This document shows, piece after piece, positions 9,364 through 17,516 of a stretch of 64,000 bases of DNA. The DNA is from an uncultured bacterium (lineage in GTDB: Bacteria; Cyanobacteriota; Vampirovibrionia; Gastranaerophilales; Gastranaerophilaceae), in assembly GCA_949292175.1 (NCBI GenBank), contig CASEYJ010000003.1:1-64000 (forward strand), given 5' to 3'. The position numbers and the translations under genes are program-made. Under the pieces are notes generated by a model. It was not told where the DNA came from. It made no database searches and was given only the letters and a program-made list of their open reading frames with translations. The stretch's first letter is position 1. Each line of letters starts with the position of its first letter.

Positions 9364-10215
9364 ATGTTTGGGGTTATAAATATATACAAACCAAAGGGAA
9401 TGACCTCACATGATGTTGTTGGAATTTTACGAAAGCGTTTAAACATAAGACAAATTGGGCATACTGGAACACTAGACCCTTTTGCGGAGGGTGTTTTGCC
9501 TATATGTGTGGGTAAAGCCACTCGTCTTATTGAATATTTTGATGATGACAAAGAATATGTTGCCACTGTTCAATTTGGAAGTGCAACAGAAACTTATGAT
9601 TTGGAAGGAAAAATAACCAAGACAAGTCAAAAAAAAGTTTGTCAGGATGAAGTTGAATCAGCCTTGCAAAAATTTTCCGGAGGAATAACACAAACCCCTC
9701 CAATCTATTCCGCAATAAAGGTTAACGGGAAAAAACTTTATGAATATGCAAGAGCCGGCGAGTCAGTTGAAGTAAAACCAAGACAAGTTACAATATATAA
9801 AATTGAACTAAAACATTTTGATGCGATAAATCAACAAGCAGAAATAATTATCAAATGCTCGAAAGGAACGTATATTAGATCAATAGCAAACGACCTTGGA
9901 GAGCAACTTGGATGTTTTGGACATCTTACAAAACTTGTAAGGACACAAGCAGGAAAATTCCGCGTAGAAGAAGCTGTACTTCCTGATTCCACAGAAATCC
10001 AAGAAAGAATTCAAAATCCGCTTAACGTACTTTCACAACAACAAATTATTGTAAACGAAGAACAACACGAAAAAATTTCACACGGCATGCCTTTTACTTA
10101 TAAATCAGAAGAAATAAAAACTGGAGATTTTTTAATTTTGGTTTATAATAATAGCATTGATGCGATTAGCGTCTATGATGGTGAAAAAATAAAAGTAAAA
10201 AAGGTATTTATATGA
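9364..10215 (+). CDS. truB: tRNA pseudouridine-55 synthase
   Basis: 283 residues. It isomerises U55 in the T loop of tRNAs. The catalytic aspartate is D38 in GTLDPFAEGVL. KATRL and the later KCSKGTYIRSIANDLG are characteristic, and a short PUA-like tail follows. The stop codon is TGA and overlaps the ATG of the next gene by four bases. That TGA shows the standard stop code is in use, which matters for the DUF1643 gene at 53.3 kb. Confidence 0.96.
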   Translation: MFGVINIYKPKGMTSHDVVGILRKRLNIRQIGHTGTLDPFAEGVLPICVGKATRLIEYFDDDKEYVATVQFGSATETYDLEGKITKTSQKKVCQDEVESALQKFSGGITQTPPIYSAIKVNGKKLYEYARAGESVEVKPRQVTIYKIELKHFDAINQQAEIIIKCSKGTYIRSIANDLGEQLGCFGHLTKLVRTQAGKFRVEEAVLPDSTEIQERIQNPLNVLSQQQIIVNEEQHEKISHGMPFTYKSEEIKTGDFLILVYNNSIDAISVYDGEKIKVKKVFI

Positions 10216-11069
10216 AGAAAATATTAGTAATGCTAGGAGCTATGATAATATCTGCTGGTGCAGCATTTTCAACAACCTGCGATATGCAGTGTGCAGAAAA
10301 TCCTTATGAAAATAAAACCTTTATAAGTAATATTGCAGGAACAAATTTTTTAGGAGAAAAAATAGCCAATATAATTATCAAGAAAGAAATTCTAAAAGAT
10401 TCAAGCGGAGATTACAAAGTAGACCTTCAATCTTATAATATTTCAGCACTAGCTAGAGGAGAATTCAAATCCCTCAACATAGTTGGTACAAATACTGTTA
10501 CTGACGGCATTTATGCTTCATATATAAGACTAAAAACATTGTGTGACTACAACTACATAGAAGTTAATAATAAAGAAAATACAATAACTTTCAAAGAAAA
10601 TTTTGGCATGGCATATGCCATTCAATTTACAGAGGATGACCTAAACCAAACAATGCAAAATTCGTCATACATGGAAATGATAAGACGAGTTAACGGAATA
10701 GGAAATGCATCAAAAATGTTCAATATTTCATCATCCTCCGTTAAAATCAAAGATAATAAATTAATTTACGTTATGAAAGTTGCAATCCCCCTTCTGAATG
10801 TTAAAAAGGAAATCGCAATAGAAACTGACGTAAAAGCCAGAAACGGAAAGATTATTATTAACGAAGCAGAATTGATGACAGAATACTTCAAAATTGATGC
10901 ATATAAGCTTTCCAGCCTAATAAACTATTTAAACCCACTTGATTTTTCAATGAAACTAATGAAAAATAAAGATGCTAACATGCAAGTAAAAGAAATCGCA
11001 ATAAAAGATAACAAAATAAATGTTAGCGGAATTGTTACAGTAGATAAAGACGTAATAACTGAACAGTAA
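10212..11069 (+). CDS. Exported DUF2993-like protein
   Basis: 285 residues with a signal peptide (MKKILVMLGAMIISAGAAFS). The mature part alternates beta strands with polar turns and ends in an IKDNKINVSGIVTVDK segment. The pattern resembles DUF2993 (LmeA-like) proteins, which have lipid-binding tubular folds and are frequent in cyanobacteria and actinobacteria; I hold that only moderately. It overlaps truB by ATGA and runs into the GerMN gene 13 bp later, so it belongs to the same operon. Confidence 0.55.
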   Translation: MKKILVMLGAMIISAGAAFSTTCDMQCAENPYENKTFISNIAGTNFLGEKIANIIIKKEILKDSSGDYKVDLQSYNISALARGEFKSLNIVGTNTVTDGIYASYIRLKTLCDYNYIEVNNKENTITFKENFGMAYAIQFTEDDLNQTMQNSSYMEMIRRVNGIGNASKMFNISSSSVKIKDNKLIYVMKVAIPLLNVKKEIAIETDVKARNGKIIINEAELMTEYFKIDAYKLSSLINYLNPLDFSMKLMKNKDANMQVKEIAIKDNKINVSGIVTVDKDVITEQ

Positions 11070-11081
11070 GAGGTTTTTACA

Positions 11082-11696
11082 ATGCGCAAAGAAAAGAATG
11101 AAAAAGTATTTTTAGCTGTAATCGGCCTGGTAATAATAGGAATATCAATTGCATTGGGCTTAAAAGTTCTTCTCCCTGCAGTTGAACCGGAAGAAGAAGT
11201 TCCAGGAGTTGTAACAGAAATTCCTGAACCGCCAAGCGAAGAAGTACCACCTGAAAAAATTGAGAAACCAAAAGAATACGTTCCAATTGTATTTATAGGT
11301 AAAAATGAAAACGGCGAAGAAGTTTACAAAATAGTAAAACGAGAATATGACGAAAAAGTTGATGGCACAAAATTAAGATTTGCATTAACATCATTGATAA
11401 TGGGGCCAATACAGACAGAAAAAGTTGGCGGGATATATTCTGAAGTACCAACAAGCACAACTGTTCTACACATTTATGACAAGAGCGACAAAGTTATCAT
11501 TGATTTATCATCTGGATTTGTATATGGCGGCGGCACTGACAGTGTCTATAAAAGACTTTATCAGTTAATCAAAACAATTAATAGAAATACAGAAAAACCT
11601 GCGTACTTATACATCGATGGGAAACAAGCGGATGTAATAGGCGGTGACGGTATTATGATTACGCAACCACTAAGCGAGAATTCAATCGGCGAATAA
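11082..11696 (+). CDS. GerMN-domain membrane-anchored protein
   Basis: 204 residues. An N-terminal membrane anchor (about 8-30) is followed by a Pro/Glu-rich linker to about 65. The GerMN domain (about 85-190) has LTSLIMGPI, the conserved VIIDLSSGFVYG and a YQLIKTINRN segment. GerMN domains occur in the spore protein GerM and in envelope proteins that interact with peptidoglycan. The organism shows no sporulation genes here, so an envelope role is more likely. RBS AGAGG precedes the start. Confidence 0.75.
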   Translation: MRKEKNEKVFLAVIGLVIIGISIALGLKVLLPAVEPEEEVPGVVTEIPEPPSEEVPPEKIEKPKEYVPIVFIGKNENGEEVYKIVKREYDEKVDGTKLRFALTSLIMGPIQTEKVGGIYSEVPTSTTVLHIYDKSDKVIIDLSSGFVYGGGTDSVYKRLYQLIKTINRNTEKPAYLYIDGKQADVIGGDGIMITQPLSENSIGE

Positions 11697-11698
11697 AA

Positions 11699-11968
11699 AT
11701 GAGCGAGAAAAATTTAGAATACTACCTCAACCTTGATTGGACACTTATTGAAGGTGAAGACTTGGATTTTGAGGGCAATCCATATCATTATATTATGATA
11801 GAAGAAATTCCAAGCTTTTGCTTCTGCGCAAAAACCATAGAAAAAGCTCGAGAAAATTATAAAACCCAATTAAAATTGACGCTAATGGTTATGCTTGAAA
11901 GCGGAGAACACATAACCGAACCTGGCGAAGAAAGTTCAGAACCTGATTGGGAAAGTCTTTGTCCATAG
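11699..11968 (+). CDS. HicB-like antitoxin-family protein without a HicA partner
   Basis: 89 residues. EYYLNLDWTLIE, IEEIPSFCFCAKTIEKA and a late SGEHITEPGEE follow the HicB pattern of a partial RNase H fold (strand, IPGC-like turn, helix, IPEP-like tail). The usual glycine and cysteine of the turn are changed to SFC. No HicA-type toxin is next to it: it starts two bases after the GerMN gene and is followed by the nuclease gene. It is probably a stand-alone regulator rather than half of a toxin-antitoxin pair. Confidence 0.55.
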   Translation: MSEKNLEYYLNLDWTLIEGEDLDFEGNPYHYIMIEEIPSFCFCAKTIEKARENYKTQLKLTLMVMLESGEHITEPGEESSEPDWESLCP

Positions 11969-11986
11969 AAATATTTACGCTATAAT
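11958..11986 (+). promoter_or_regulatory. Promoter of the bifunctional nuclease gene
   Basis: TTTGTC (11958-11963), 17 bp, TATAAT (11981-11986). The -35 box lies inside the end of the HicB-like gene. Confidence 0.5.
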
Positions 11987-12012
11987 ATAAATAATTGAAA
12001 GGTTAAAATAAA

Positions 12013-12528
12013 ATGATAGAAATGAAAGTTATGGGCATAGCCCTAGATACAAGAACAGGATCTCCTATTGTTGTATTGCACGACAAAGAAAATAGGAAAG
12101 CATTACCAATCTGGATCGGATCAGCAGAAGCAAGTGCGATAATAAGAAAGATTGAAAATCTTACAGTTTCTCGCCCTATGACACACGATTTGATTATAAA
12201 TGTAATCGAAAAGACAGGTTATAACTTAGAAAAAATAGAAATAAATGACGTAGAAAAAGATACGTATTATGCAACACTGTTTCTAAAAAATGATAAAGAT
12301 GAAGAAATTCAAATTGATTCACGCCCATCAGATGCGATAGCTCTCGCAATAAGAGTTGATGCTCCTATTTACGTAACAGCTAACGTAATTTCAAACGGTT
12401 CTGTTTCTACAGATTCAGCAAAAGATGAAGAGGAAGCTCAGGAATTCAAAAAGTTTGTCCAAAGCATTAAACCTTCAGACTTTGCAAAGCTAATGAAAGA
12501 TAACGACCATCACGAAAGTGATCAATAA
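12013..12528 (+). CDS. Bifunctional nuclease (BFN/DUF151) family protein
   Basis: 171 residues. MKVMGIALDTRTGSPIVVL, LPIWIGSAEASAI and IDSRPSDAIALAIRVDAPIY are the hallmark segments of the family, whose plant member has both RNase and DNase activity. Bacterial homologues are common in cyanobacteria and actinobacteria, with unclear substrates. An acidic, helical tail of about 30 residues follows the domain. RBS GAAAGG precedes the start, and the gene ends with a strong terminator. Confidence 0.9.
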   Translation: MIEMKVMGIALDTRTGSPIVVLHDKENRKALPIWIGSAEASAIIRKIENLTVSRPMTHDLIINVIEKTGYNLEKIEINDVEKDTYYATLFLKNDKDEEIQIDSRPSDAIALAIRVDAPIYVTANVISNGSVSTDSAKDEEEAQEFKKFVQSIKPSDFAKLMKDNDHHESDQ

Positions 12529-12540
12529 GATATAAGAGTC

Positions 12541-12570
12541 GAGGCGGAGTTTGTAACTCCGCCTCTTTCT
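12541..12570 (+). terminator. Strong terminator after the DUF151 gene
   Basis: A 10-bp perfect stem, GAGGCGGAGT with ACTCCGCCTC (12541-12565), TTGTA loop, then a T-rich tail. Confidence 0.85.
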
Positions 12571-12792
12571 TCCTCATATGAGAAAATACTATTTTGAAGT
12601 TAAATTTTCGAAGAAAAATAACAACACTGTTATTATAAAAAATTATTTAACAAACTAAATTAGGCGAAAGTAGAAGATTTTAGAAAAACTCTCACCCAAA
12701 ATGTTAAAATTGTAACGAATTTTTCAATAATTGAAAATAACAGTTAAAATTAAACTTATTATAAATGAAGAGAGACAATTCAAGAGGTCAAG

Positions 12793-13002
12793 ATGTTGGA
12801 TTCGGTTAAAGCAATACAGGCGCAACAATTATACAGGATACAACCCATCAGCCTGGATGAAAAATCATCACAGAACAAAAATAATAATCAGCAGCAGCTT
12901 CTTACTGGAATAAATATGTTTACCGGCAGAAGTTACTCGCCTAGTTATCCATCTGTGGAAAACAGTCCTACACTTGGTCGCTCTCTAGATTTACTGGGAT
13001 AA
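12793..13002 (+). CDS. Small lineage-specific protein, 69 aa
   Basis: The start is supported by AAGAGGT 5-6 bases upstream. The product is polar and Gln/Asn/Ser-rich with no signal peptide or membrane segment. Its C-terminus, ENSPTLGRSLDLLG, matches the end of the next small protein (GTSPLGKKLDVCW), so the two share an SP-x-LGxxLD tail. A terminator at 13038-13063 makes it a separate unit. It lies at the left end of the ASQA/riboswitch island. Function unknown. Confidence 0.65.
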   Translation: MLDSVKAIQAQQLYRIQPISLDEKSSQNKNNNQQQLLTGINMFTGRSYSPSYPSVENSPTLGRSLDLLG

Positions 13003-13037
13003 TTAAGTATTCCCGACTTTACTTAATATTACTTAAC

Positions 13038-13063
13038 AATTGTTCTATTTAGAGCAATTTTTT
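13038..13063 (+). terminator. Terminator after the 69-aa protein
   Basis: A 9-bp stem (AATTGTTCT with AGAGCAATT, one G-T pair), ATTT loop, then four to five T. Confidence 0.7.
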
Positions 13064-13115
13064 GTGCTGCAAATTTTTTATATATATGTAAGGAAAAATT
13101 AAGGGGTAAAAAGTT

Positions 13116-13328
13116 ATGCCGCCACTAACAGCACTAAGCGCATTAAACGTATTTGATTTAAGAAAGGCTCAAGCAGTACAACCTGTTGCGACAAGTCCTA
13201 TCCAAGGTTCAACAAATTTGACACCAGGATTGTTCAATTATTCACTAAGCCATCCACGTGCTGTTGATTCAGAAGGCGTTCCAGCAGGCACATCCCCTCT
13301 TGGTAAAAAATTAGACGTATGTTGGTAA
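13116..13328 (+). CDS. Small lineage-specific protein, 70 aa, related to its neighbour
   Basis: AAGGGG lies upstream of the ATG. The sequence is rich in Pro, Leu, Ser and Gln, with no signal peptide. The N-terminal part (LTALSALNVFDLRKAQAVQ) may form a helix. The tail TSPLGKKLDVCW parallels that of the 69-residue protein 110 bp upstream. Each has its own terminator, so both are independently expressed. Function unknown; a small secreted or adaptor protein is possible. Confidence 0.65.
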   Translation: MPPLTALSALNVFDLRKAQAVQPVATSPIQGSTNLTPGLFNYSLSHPRAVDSEGVPAGTSPLGKKLDVCW

Positions 13329-13353
13329 CAAGCAATCTCGAAATATAAAGCAA

Positions 13354-13385
13354 AATGCCGATGAGCAATCATCGGCATTATTTTT
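13354..13385 (+). terminator. Terminator after the 70-aa protein
   Basis: A 9-bp stem AATGCCGAT with ATCGGCATT followed by ATTTTT. Confidence 0.85.
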
Positions 13386-13476
13386 GCCCATAAAATTGTA
13401 AACATTTGTAACAAAATTTAAAGAAAAATACTAAATATGACGTTAACGGAAGAGTAAGTACAAAAAGGGAACAATT

Positions 13477-15099
13477 ATGGGCTTATCCGCTTCACAAGCA
13501 AAATTACTAAGTATAACGTCTAGATTGTCTGCAAATGAACTCCGTGCACAAGAGGTCACCAGACAAAAAACTGCGTTGACTAACCAAACAGTGGAAGCCA
13601 ATGATAGATATATTAAAGCACTAAATCAAAAAACATTAACATACCAAGGATACGATCTTGATGGAAACCAAGTATCGATGGCACTAACAGGTAGCCAATT
13701 AAGCACATATGGGCCATTAAAAAATCAGTATGGCCTAATTAATTCAAGTGGAAGAATTTTAGTTTCAGAACTTGACGCTGCCAACTTTGAAAGCAGTAAA
13801 AATATAAATGAATTTTTAGCAAAATACGGGATAGAACAAATCGACACTGGAGAAACAATAGTAATAAAAAACCCTAACTATGATTCAGCGTATGAAGCCT
13901 GGGAAAAAGATCATCAGGATTGGGTTGACAACTATCCGAAAGTAGAAGATTTCACAACAGAAGTAATCAATACTGATAACAAAATTTATAACGCAGTAAA
14001 AAGCTCAGGAGGCTGTTTCAGCCTTGGAATGTCAGGTTTAAACTGTTATATGCACGCTCTCTCAGACTTAATAGGTCCAGGAGAACACACAACAAGCAGT
14101 GGAGAAACATACACCATTACAAGCGAAGGTTCTTGGAGTTGGAATTCTGCGAAACACGATGTTGAAGATTTCGAAGAAATTACAGAAATGTTAAAAAATG
14201 GTCACTGTTCCGGTGATGTTATTGAAGGCTCACTTGTAATTGATGGTGTTGAATATCCTAATATGGCAAAAGAAGAAGTTACATACAACGGAATAACTAA
14301 AGAAATGTCCGTTGGCGGTGTAGTTTCCGATCCAGAAATGAGCTTATACCAAAGAGCCATCGATTTACTTTGGGAAGTACACAATGACTACCGAGAAGGA
14401 AGTGCCACTGGTGGAAGCGTAAATGAAGTAAGTTTTGCAAAATTCCTATACTTTGTAGAACACGACTTAAAACAAGCAGATAAAAAGACTATATTTGACG
14501 AAGAAGGCTATAACAAAGCTGTTGAAGAATACAGAAAAGAACCTGTCCTAACAGAACCAGAAACATTTGAAGAAAAAGTATATACGTACAACGATAGTGA
14601 TAAAGCTCAATGGTACGTAAATTTATGGCATAGAATGAACGGTGGAAGCCAAGTCAAAGATGAAGACCAAACAGGAGAAGGCGAAACAACCACCTCAAGT
14701 AATCGTCCGGTAGGACGCCAATACGAAGTTCTGGAAGATGGCTTGATGAACAGTGCAAGCTGGCTTCAACATGCACTTGAAAACGGAACAATAACGTTAG
14801 AAAAAGTCAACTTCTCAGCTCAACCGGAATCAGGCACCGGACTAAAAAATGCATCTTGGACATCAATAATTTATACAAGTGTACTTGAAATCCACGAGAA
14901 GGAAAATTCTGAAGCAAAAAGTAAAGCTGAAGCAGAATTTGAACAAACTCAAAAAATAATCGAAGCAAAAGATAAACAATTTGATAATATATTAAAATTA
15001 CTTGATACAGAACACAACGCACTACAAACAGAATATGATTCTGTAAAATCAGTAATCTCTAAAAATATAGATAGAACTTTAAAAATTTACTCGGCTTAA
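13477..15099 (+). CDS. ASQA-family protein, paralogue B (540 aa), unknown function
   Basis: The N-terminus MGLSASQAKLLSITSRLSA and the C-terminal coiled coil (LDTEHNALQTEYDSVKSVISKN, given here as landmarks near residues 505-530) match paralogues A and C. Like A, it has an ALNQ plus DGN segment around residues 48-65. The middle contains a Cys-bearing stretch (GGCFSLGMSGLNC, about 179-190) and a Ser/Thr/Gly-rich zone. There is no signal peptide. RBS AAAGGG. About 50 bp separate its stop from the -10 box of the riboswitch unit, with no obvious terminator between. Confidence 0.8.
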   Translation: MGLSASQAKLLSITSRLSANELRAQEVTRQKTALTNQTVEANDRYIKALNQKTLTYQGYDLDGNQVSMALTGSQLSTYGPLKNQYGLINSSGRILVSELDAANFESSKNINEFLAKYGIEQIDTGETIVIKNPNYDSAYEAWEKDHQDWVDNYPKVEDFTTEVINTDNKIYNAVKSSGGCFSLGMSGLNCYMHALSDLIGPGEHTTSSGETYTITSEGSWSWNSAKHDVEDFEEITEMLKNGHCSGDVIEGSLVIDGVEYPNMAKEEVTYNGITKEMSVGGVVSDPEMSLYQRAIDLLWEVHNDYREGSATGGSVNEVSFAKFLYFVEHDLKQADKKTIFDEEGYNKAVEEYRKEPVLTEPETFEEKVYTYNDSDKAQWYVNLWHRMNGGSQVKDEDQTGEGETTTSSNRPVGRQYEVLEDGLMNSASWLQHALENGTITLEKVNFSAQPESGTGLKNASWTSIIYTSVLEIHEKENSEAKSKAEAEFEQTQKIIEAKDKQFDNILKLLDTEHNALQTEYDSVKSVISKNIDRTLKIYSA

Positions 15100-15116
15100 T
15101 CAAACATAACAATTTG

Positions 15117-15145
15117 TTGACATAGAACCTGAGTTATTTTACGAT
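15117..15145 (+). promoter_or_regulatory. Promoter of the riboswitch-controlled operon
   Basis: TTGACA (15117-15122), 17 bp, TACGAT (15140-15145). The predicted start near 15152 places the aptamer at the 5' end of the transcript. Confidence 0.65.
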
Positions 15146-15149
15146 GAGA

Positions 15150-15250
15150 CCAAGAGGAAACGAGGTGAATATCCTCGGCTGTGGCCGCAACCGTAAAAGC
15201 CGGAATGCTCGAAGTTTAAACATTTTCCACGTGCAATTTGGAGGTGTTTA
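15150..15250 (+). promoter_or_regulatory. Cobalamin riboswitch with a ribosome-site-masking hairpin
   Basis: The core matches the cobalamin aptamer in order: GAGGAAACGAGGTGAATA (15154-15171), the pairing ATCCTCGG, GGCTGTGGCCGCAACCGTAA (15177-15196), then AAGCCGGAATGCTCG (15197-15211), the B12-box equivalent. Downstream, TAAACA (15217-15222) can pair with TGTTTA (15245-15250), placing GGAGG of the following reading frame in a hairpin. The loop bases CCACG could pair with UGUGG in the aptamer, as kissing-loop riboswitches do. The aptamer identity is the firm part; the switching model is inference. Confidence 0.82.
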
Positions 15251-15252
15251 GA

Positions 15253-15285
15253 ATGTTTCAGGTTGTCCTCTTGAGAAGTAATTAA
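15253..15285 (+). CDS. Possible 10-codon leader peptide between riboswitch and operon
   Basis: ATG at 15253 follows GGAGGTG at a workable distance and reads MFQVVLLRSN before TAA. The frame spans an inverted repeat, CCTCTT (15267-15272) with AAGAGG (15284-15289). The 3' arm of that repeat is the ribosome-binding site of the next gene, followed by a T-rich run. A ribosome translating the peptide would open that hairpin, and its stop codon touches the next Shine-Dalgarno. Translation is not proven; chance is possible for so short a frame. Confidence 0.4.
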   Translation: MFQVVLLRSN

Positions 15286-15299
15286 GAGGATTTTTAGAA

Positions 15300-16007
15300 T
15301 TGCAACTTGCAACAATACAGCCGAATATAGTAAAAGCTGGAACTTGTCCGCACGGGCTTCCACTTGGGGCCTGCCCTATATGCAACGGAATGGGTGGCGG
15401 CGGCGGAATGAAGAAAGCTGACTTTTCTGCAAAACCAGGAGAAATGAGTTGGAATGAATGCGCTGCAATCGGAGCATTTCTAAAAGCTCAACAGAATGCA
15501 AAACTTGCAAGACAACAAGATGCTCAAAACATTGCACAACAAGCAATAGCTTTTCAAAAGTCAATAATGAACATATCACAAAGGCTTGCATCGGTTACAA
15601 ACTTCATCTCAAATACCATGCCTGGAATAATTGCAAAGCCTGCCAATTTTATACTAAACACTGTTGTAGGTGGGACCTTAAACTTAATAAAGACAGTTGC
15701 AAACCTTCCTCAGCTAATACAAACAACCTTCCAAAAAATTACGCAGAAATTAGCAGATATTTCAGATAAACTAGCTGCAGTATACGGAGAAATTAAAACG
15801 GCCATAGCAAAGAAACTGGCGGAACCATTAAACGAATTTAAGAAAAAAATAAAATCACTTTTCGGAATATTCAATCCGGAAAACACTGATAACAACGACA
15901 AACAAATTGATGAAACAAAAAAAGCATTCAAACTAAAGACCTTCATCCACGACCTTTATAAAAAGATTACCGGTGAAGAAAACGAAACACAAAAGGAATT
16001 ACACTAA
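15300..16007 (+). CDS. Riboswitch-controlled protein with a CPHG-x5-CPIC motif, unknown function
   Basis: 235 residues from a TTG start, with AAGAGGA 10 bases upstream. Near the N-terminus it carries TCPHGLPLGACPICNG followed by a glycine run: three cysteines and a histidine that could bind zinc or another metal. The rest is helical and Ala/Gln/Lys-rich. A weakly hydrophobic stretch at about 98-140 (ISNTMPGIIAKPANFILNTV) may associate with membranes. It is the first gene of a three-gene operon (15300-17975). Control by cobalamin suggests a link to B12 uptake, B12 sparing or signalling, but no known B12 family is visible. Confidence 0.65.
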   Translation: MQLATIQPNIVKAGTCPHGLPLGACPICNGMGGGGGMKKADFSAKPGEMSWNECAAIGAFLKAQQNAKLARQQDAQNIAQQAIAFQKSIMNISQRLASVTNFISNTMPGIIAKPANFILNTVVGGTLNLIKTVANLPQLIQTTFQKITQKLADISDKLAAVYGEIKTAIAKKLAEPLNEFKKKIKSLFGIFNPENTDNNDKQIDETKKAFKLKTFIHDLYKKITGEENETQKELH

Positions 16008-17503
16008 TGATCGTCACAGCATTTAATGACGGGGAAACAAGACGCTCACAGCGAAACCTAACCTTAGTCCAAAAGAAAAATAACAATAAAACCAGAGAAG
16101 GAGTTATTGTTAACACATTTATAAGAGATAATGAAGATGATTATGCTACTTTTGATCTAAATGATACAAAAGACTCACTAATCATATCAGACTCTGTAAA
16201 ATTACCACACCAACTTAAAGATAACAACATAAAGCCAGAAAAAAGCCTTCTTCCGATAAGTGGAATAGCTGTTGGTGTAATGAGCATAATTGCAGGGATG
16301 TCTTGGTTCGTAAAACGAAATGCCAAAATTACGAACGAAATAGCAAAAGAAAAATGGATTACATCTTTTACAAGGAACATCTCTATTAACGAAGAAACTG
16401 TACAAGCACTAGTCCAAATGGTACAGAACCCGAATGAGAAAACAATTAGAGCAGGTCTTGGAGTATTAACACTAACTGCAACAGCATTTATGGGCAAAAC
16501 CTTCTTTGACGGATTTAAAGAAGTATGGGTAAAGAAAAAAGAAGCTGACATCCAAAAGAATTTACAAGAACAACTTATTGATATAGAAACACAATCTTTC
16601 AGCGGTAAAATTCAAATTATTAGAAACGCACTTGCAGAAAAAACAAAGATGTTTTCTAAATATCTCTCAAACGATGAACCCCAACCACAACCGTTTGGGA
16701 TGTTCAAAAGTGCAAAAGACCTATCTTTTGGGAAAAGAGAACCTCAACAAAACAAAGAAAAACACTCAGGATTAAAATATTTCCTACTAGGTTCAGCAAC
16801 CTTTGCCTCAATTATAGGATTATCGCTTTATTCAATGAAAAATCTACGTTCCAGCAACCAAGAGGTTACCAAATTCATTGACAAAACAAAAAATGACTTG
16901 ATATTTATTGCAAAATCAAACAAGGATAAAGGTTTCGTGAAAGAATATCTTGAACACGGGCTACAATTTATAAATGCAAAACGAGAACTTGTAGAAGAAA
17001 TTGTAAATAACGCAAGCTGGGAAAAAACAGAAAAAGACGAATTTATTAACCAAGTAGTCGAAAAAATTGAAACATCAACAGTAAAAGTTAACCCAAATAT
17101 TGGAGGAGACGGCACACAAAAACCATCCTTATCCTCTTTTGTTGATGACTATAGAGCCTTCTTCTACAACTTGCTTATAGAACCTGATAACCCTCAATTC
17201 CAACAACTTTTCTTCGGAACAACAGCCCTTGCAGGAATAAGCTATGGTGGTAAATTAATTGGGGATACAATAAAAGAAGTTCAAGTCAAAAAAATTAATG
17301 CACAAACAGAACTTGATTTGCAAAAAAGACTTGTATCTACTGAACTAAGGAACTTCAAATCGAAAAAAGATGCTGCAATAAAACCTCTTGTAGATGAATT
17401 TTACAAACAAGTAGATGAAGGCAAACCAAAAGAACAACTAAAAACAATGGCAGAAAACATTTTGCTGGAAATTAAAAACGGCCCACCTTTCGTATATTCA
17501 TAA
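16007..17503 (+). CDS. Membrane protein with internal duplication, unknown function
   Basis: 498 residues; the ATG overlaps the previous stop (TAATG). Four hydrophobic segments lie near 81-99, 150-168, 261-280 and 403-420. The two halves are related: FKEVWVKKKEADIQKNLQEQL (about 170-190) aligns with IKEVQVKKINAQTELDLQKRL (about 423-443), each directly after a hydrophobic segment and followed by a similar Lys-rich stretch. Between them is PFGMFKSAKDLSFGKRE. The duplicated helix-plus-coiled-coil layout suggests a bitopic scaffold or complex component. No enzymatic motif seen. Confidence 0.7.
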   Translation: MIVTAFNDGETRRSQRNLTLVQKKNNNKTREGVIVNTFIRDNEDDYATFDLNDTKDSLIISDSVKLPHQLKDNNIKPEKSLLPISGIAVGVMSIIAGMSWFVKRNAKITNEIAKEKWITSFTRNISINEETVQALVQMVQNPNEKTIRAGLGVLTLTATAFMGKTFFDGFKEVWVKKKEADIQKNLQEQLIDIETQSFSGKIQIIRNALAEKTKMFSKYLSNDEPQPQPFGMFKSAKDLSFGKREPQQNKEKHSGLKYFLLGSATFASIIGLSLYSMKNLRSSNQEVTKFIDKTKNDLIFIAKSNKDKGFVKEYLEHGLQFINAKRELVEEIVNNASWEKTEKDEFINQVVEKIETSTVKVNPNIGGDGTQKPSLSSFVDDYRAFFYNLLIEPDNPQFQQLFFGTTALAGISYGGKLIGDTIKEVQVKKINAQTELDLQKRLVSTELRNFKSKKDAAIKPLVDEFYKQVDEGKPKEQLKTMAENILLEIKNGPPFVYS

Positions 17504-17516
17504 AAAAGGATTACAT

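Noticed and set aside
12731..12913. 60-codon frame overlapping the 69-aa protein
   Set aside because: TTG start without ribosome site and basic, unlikely composition. The frame at 12793 has a good site and related neighbour.
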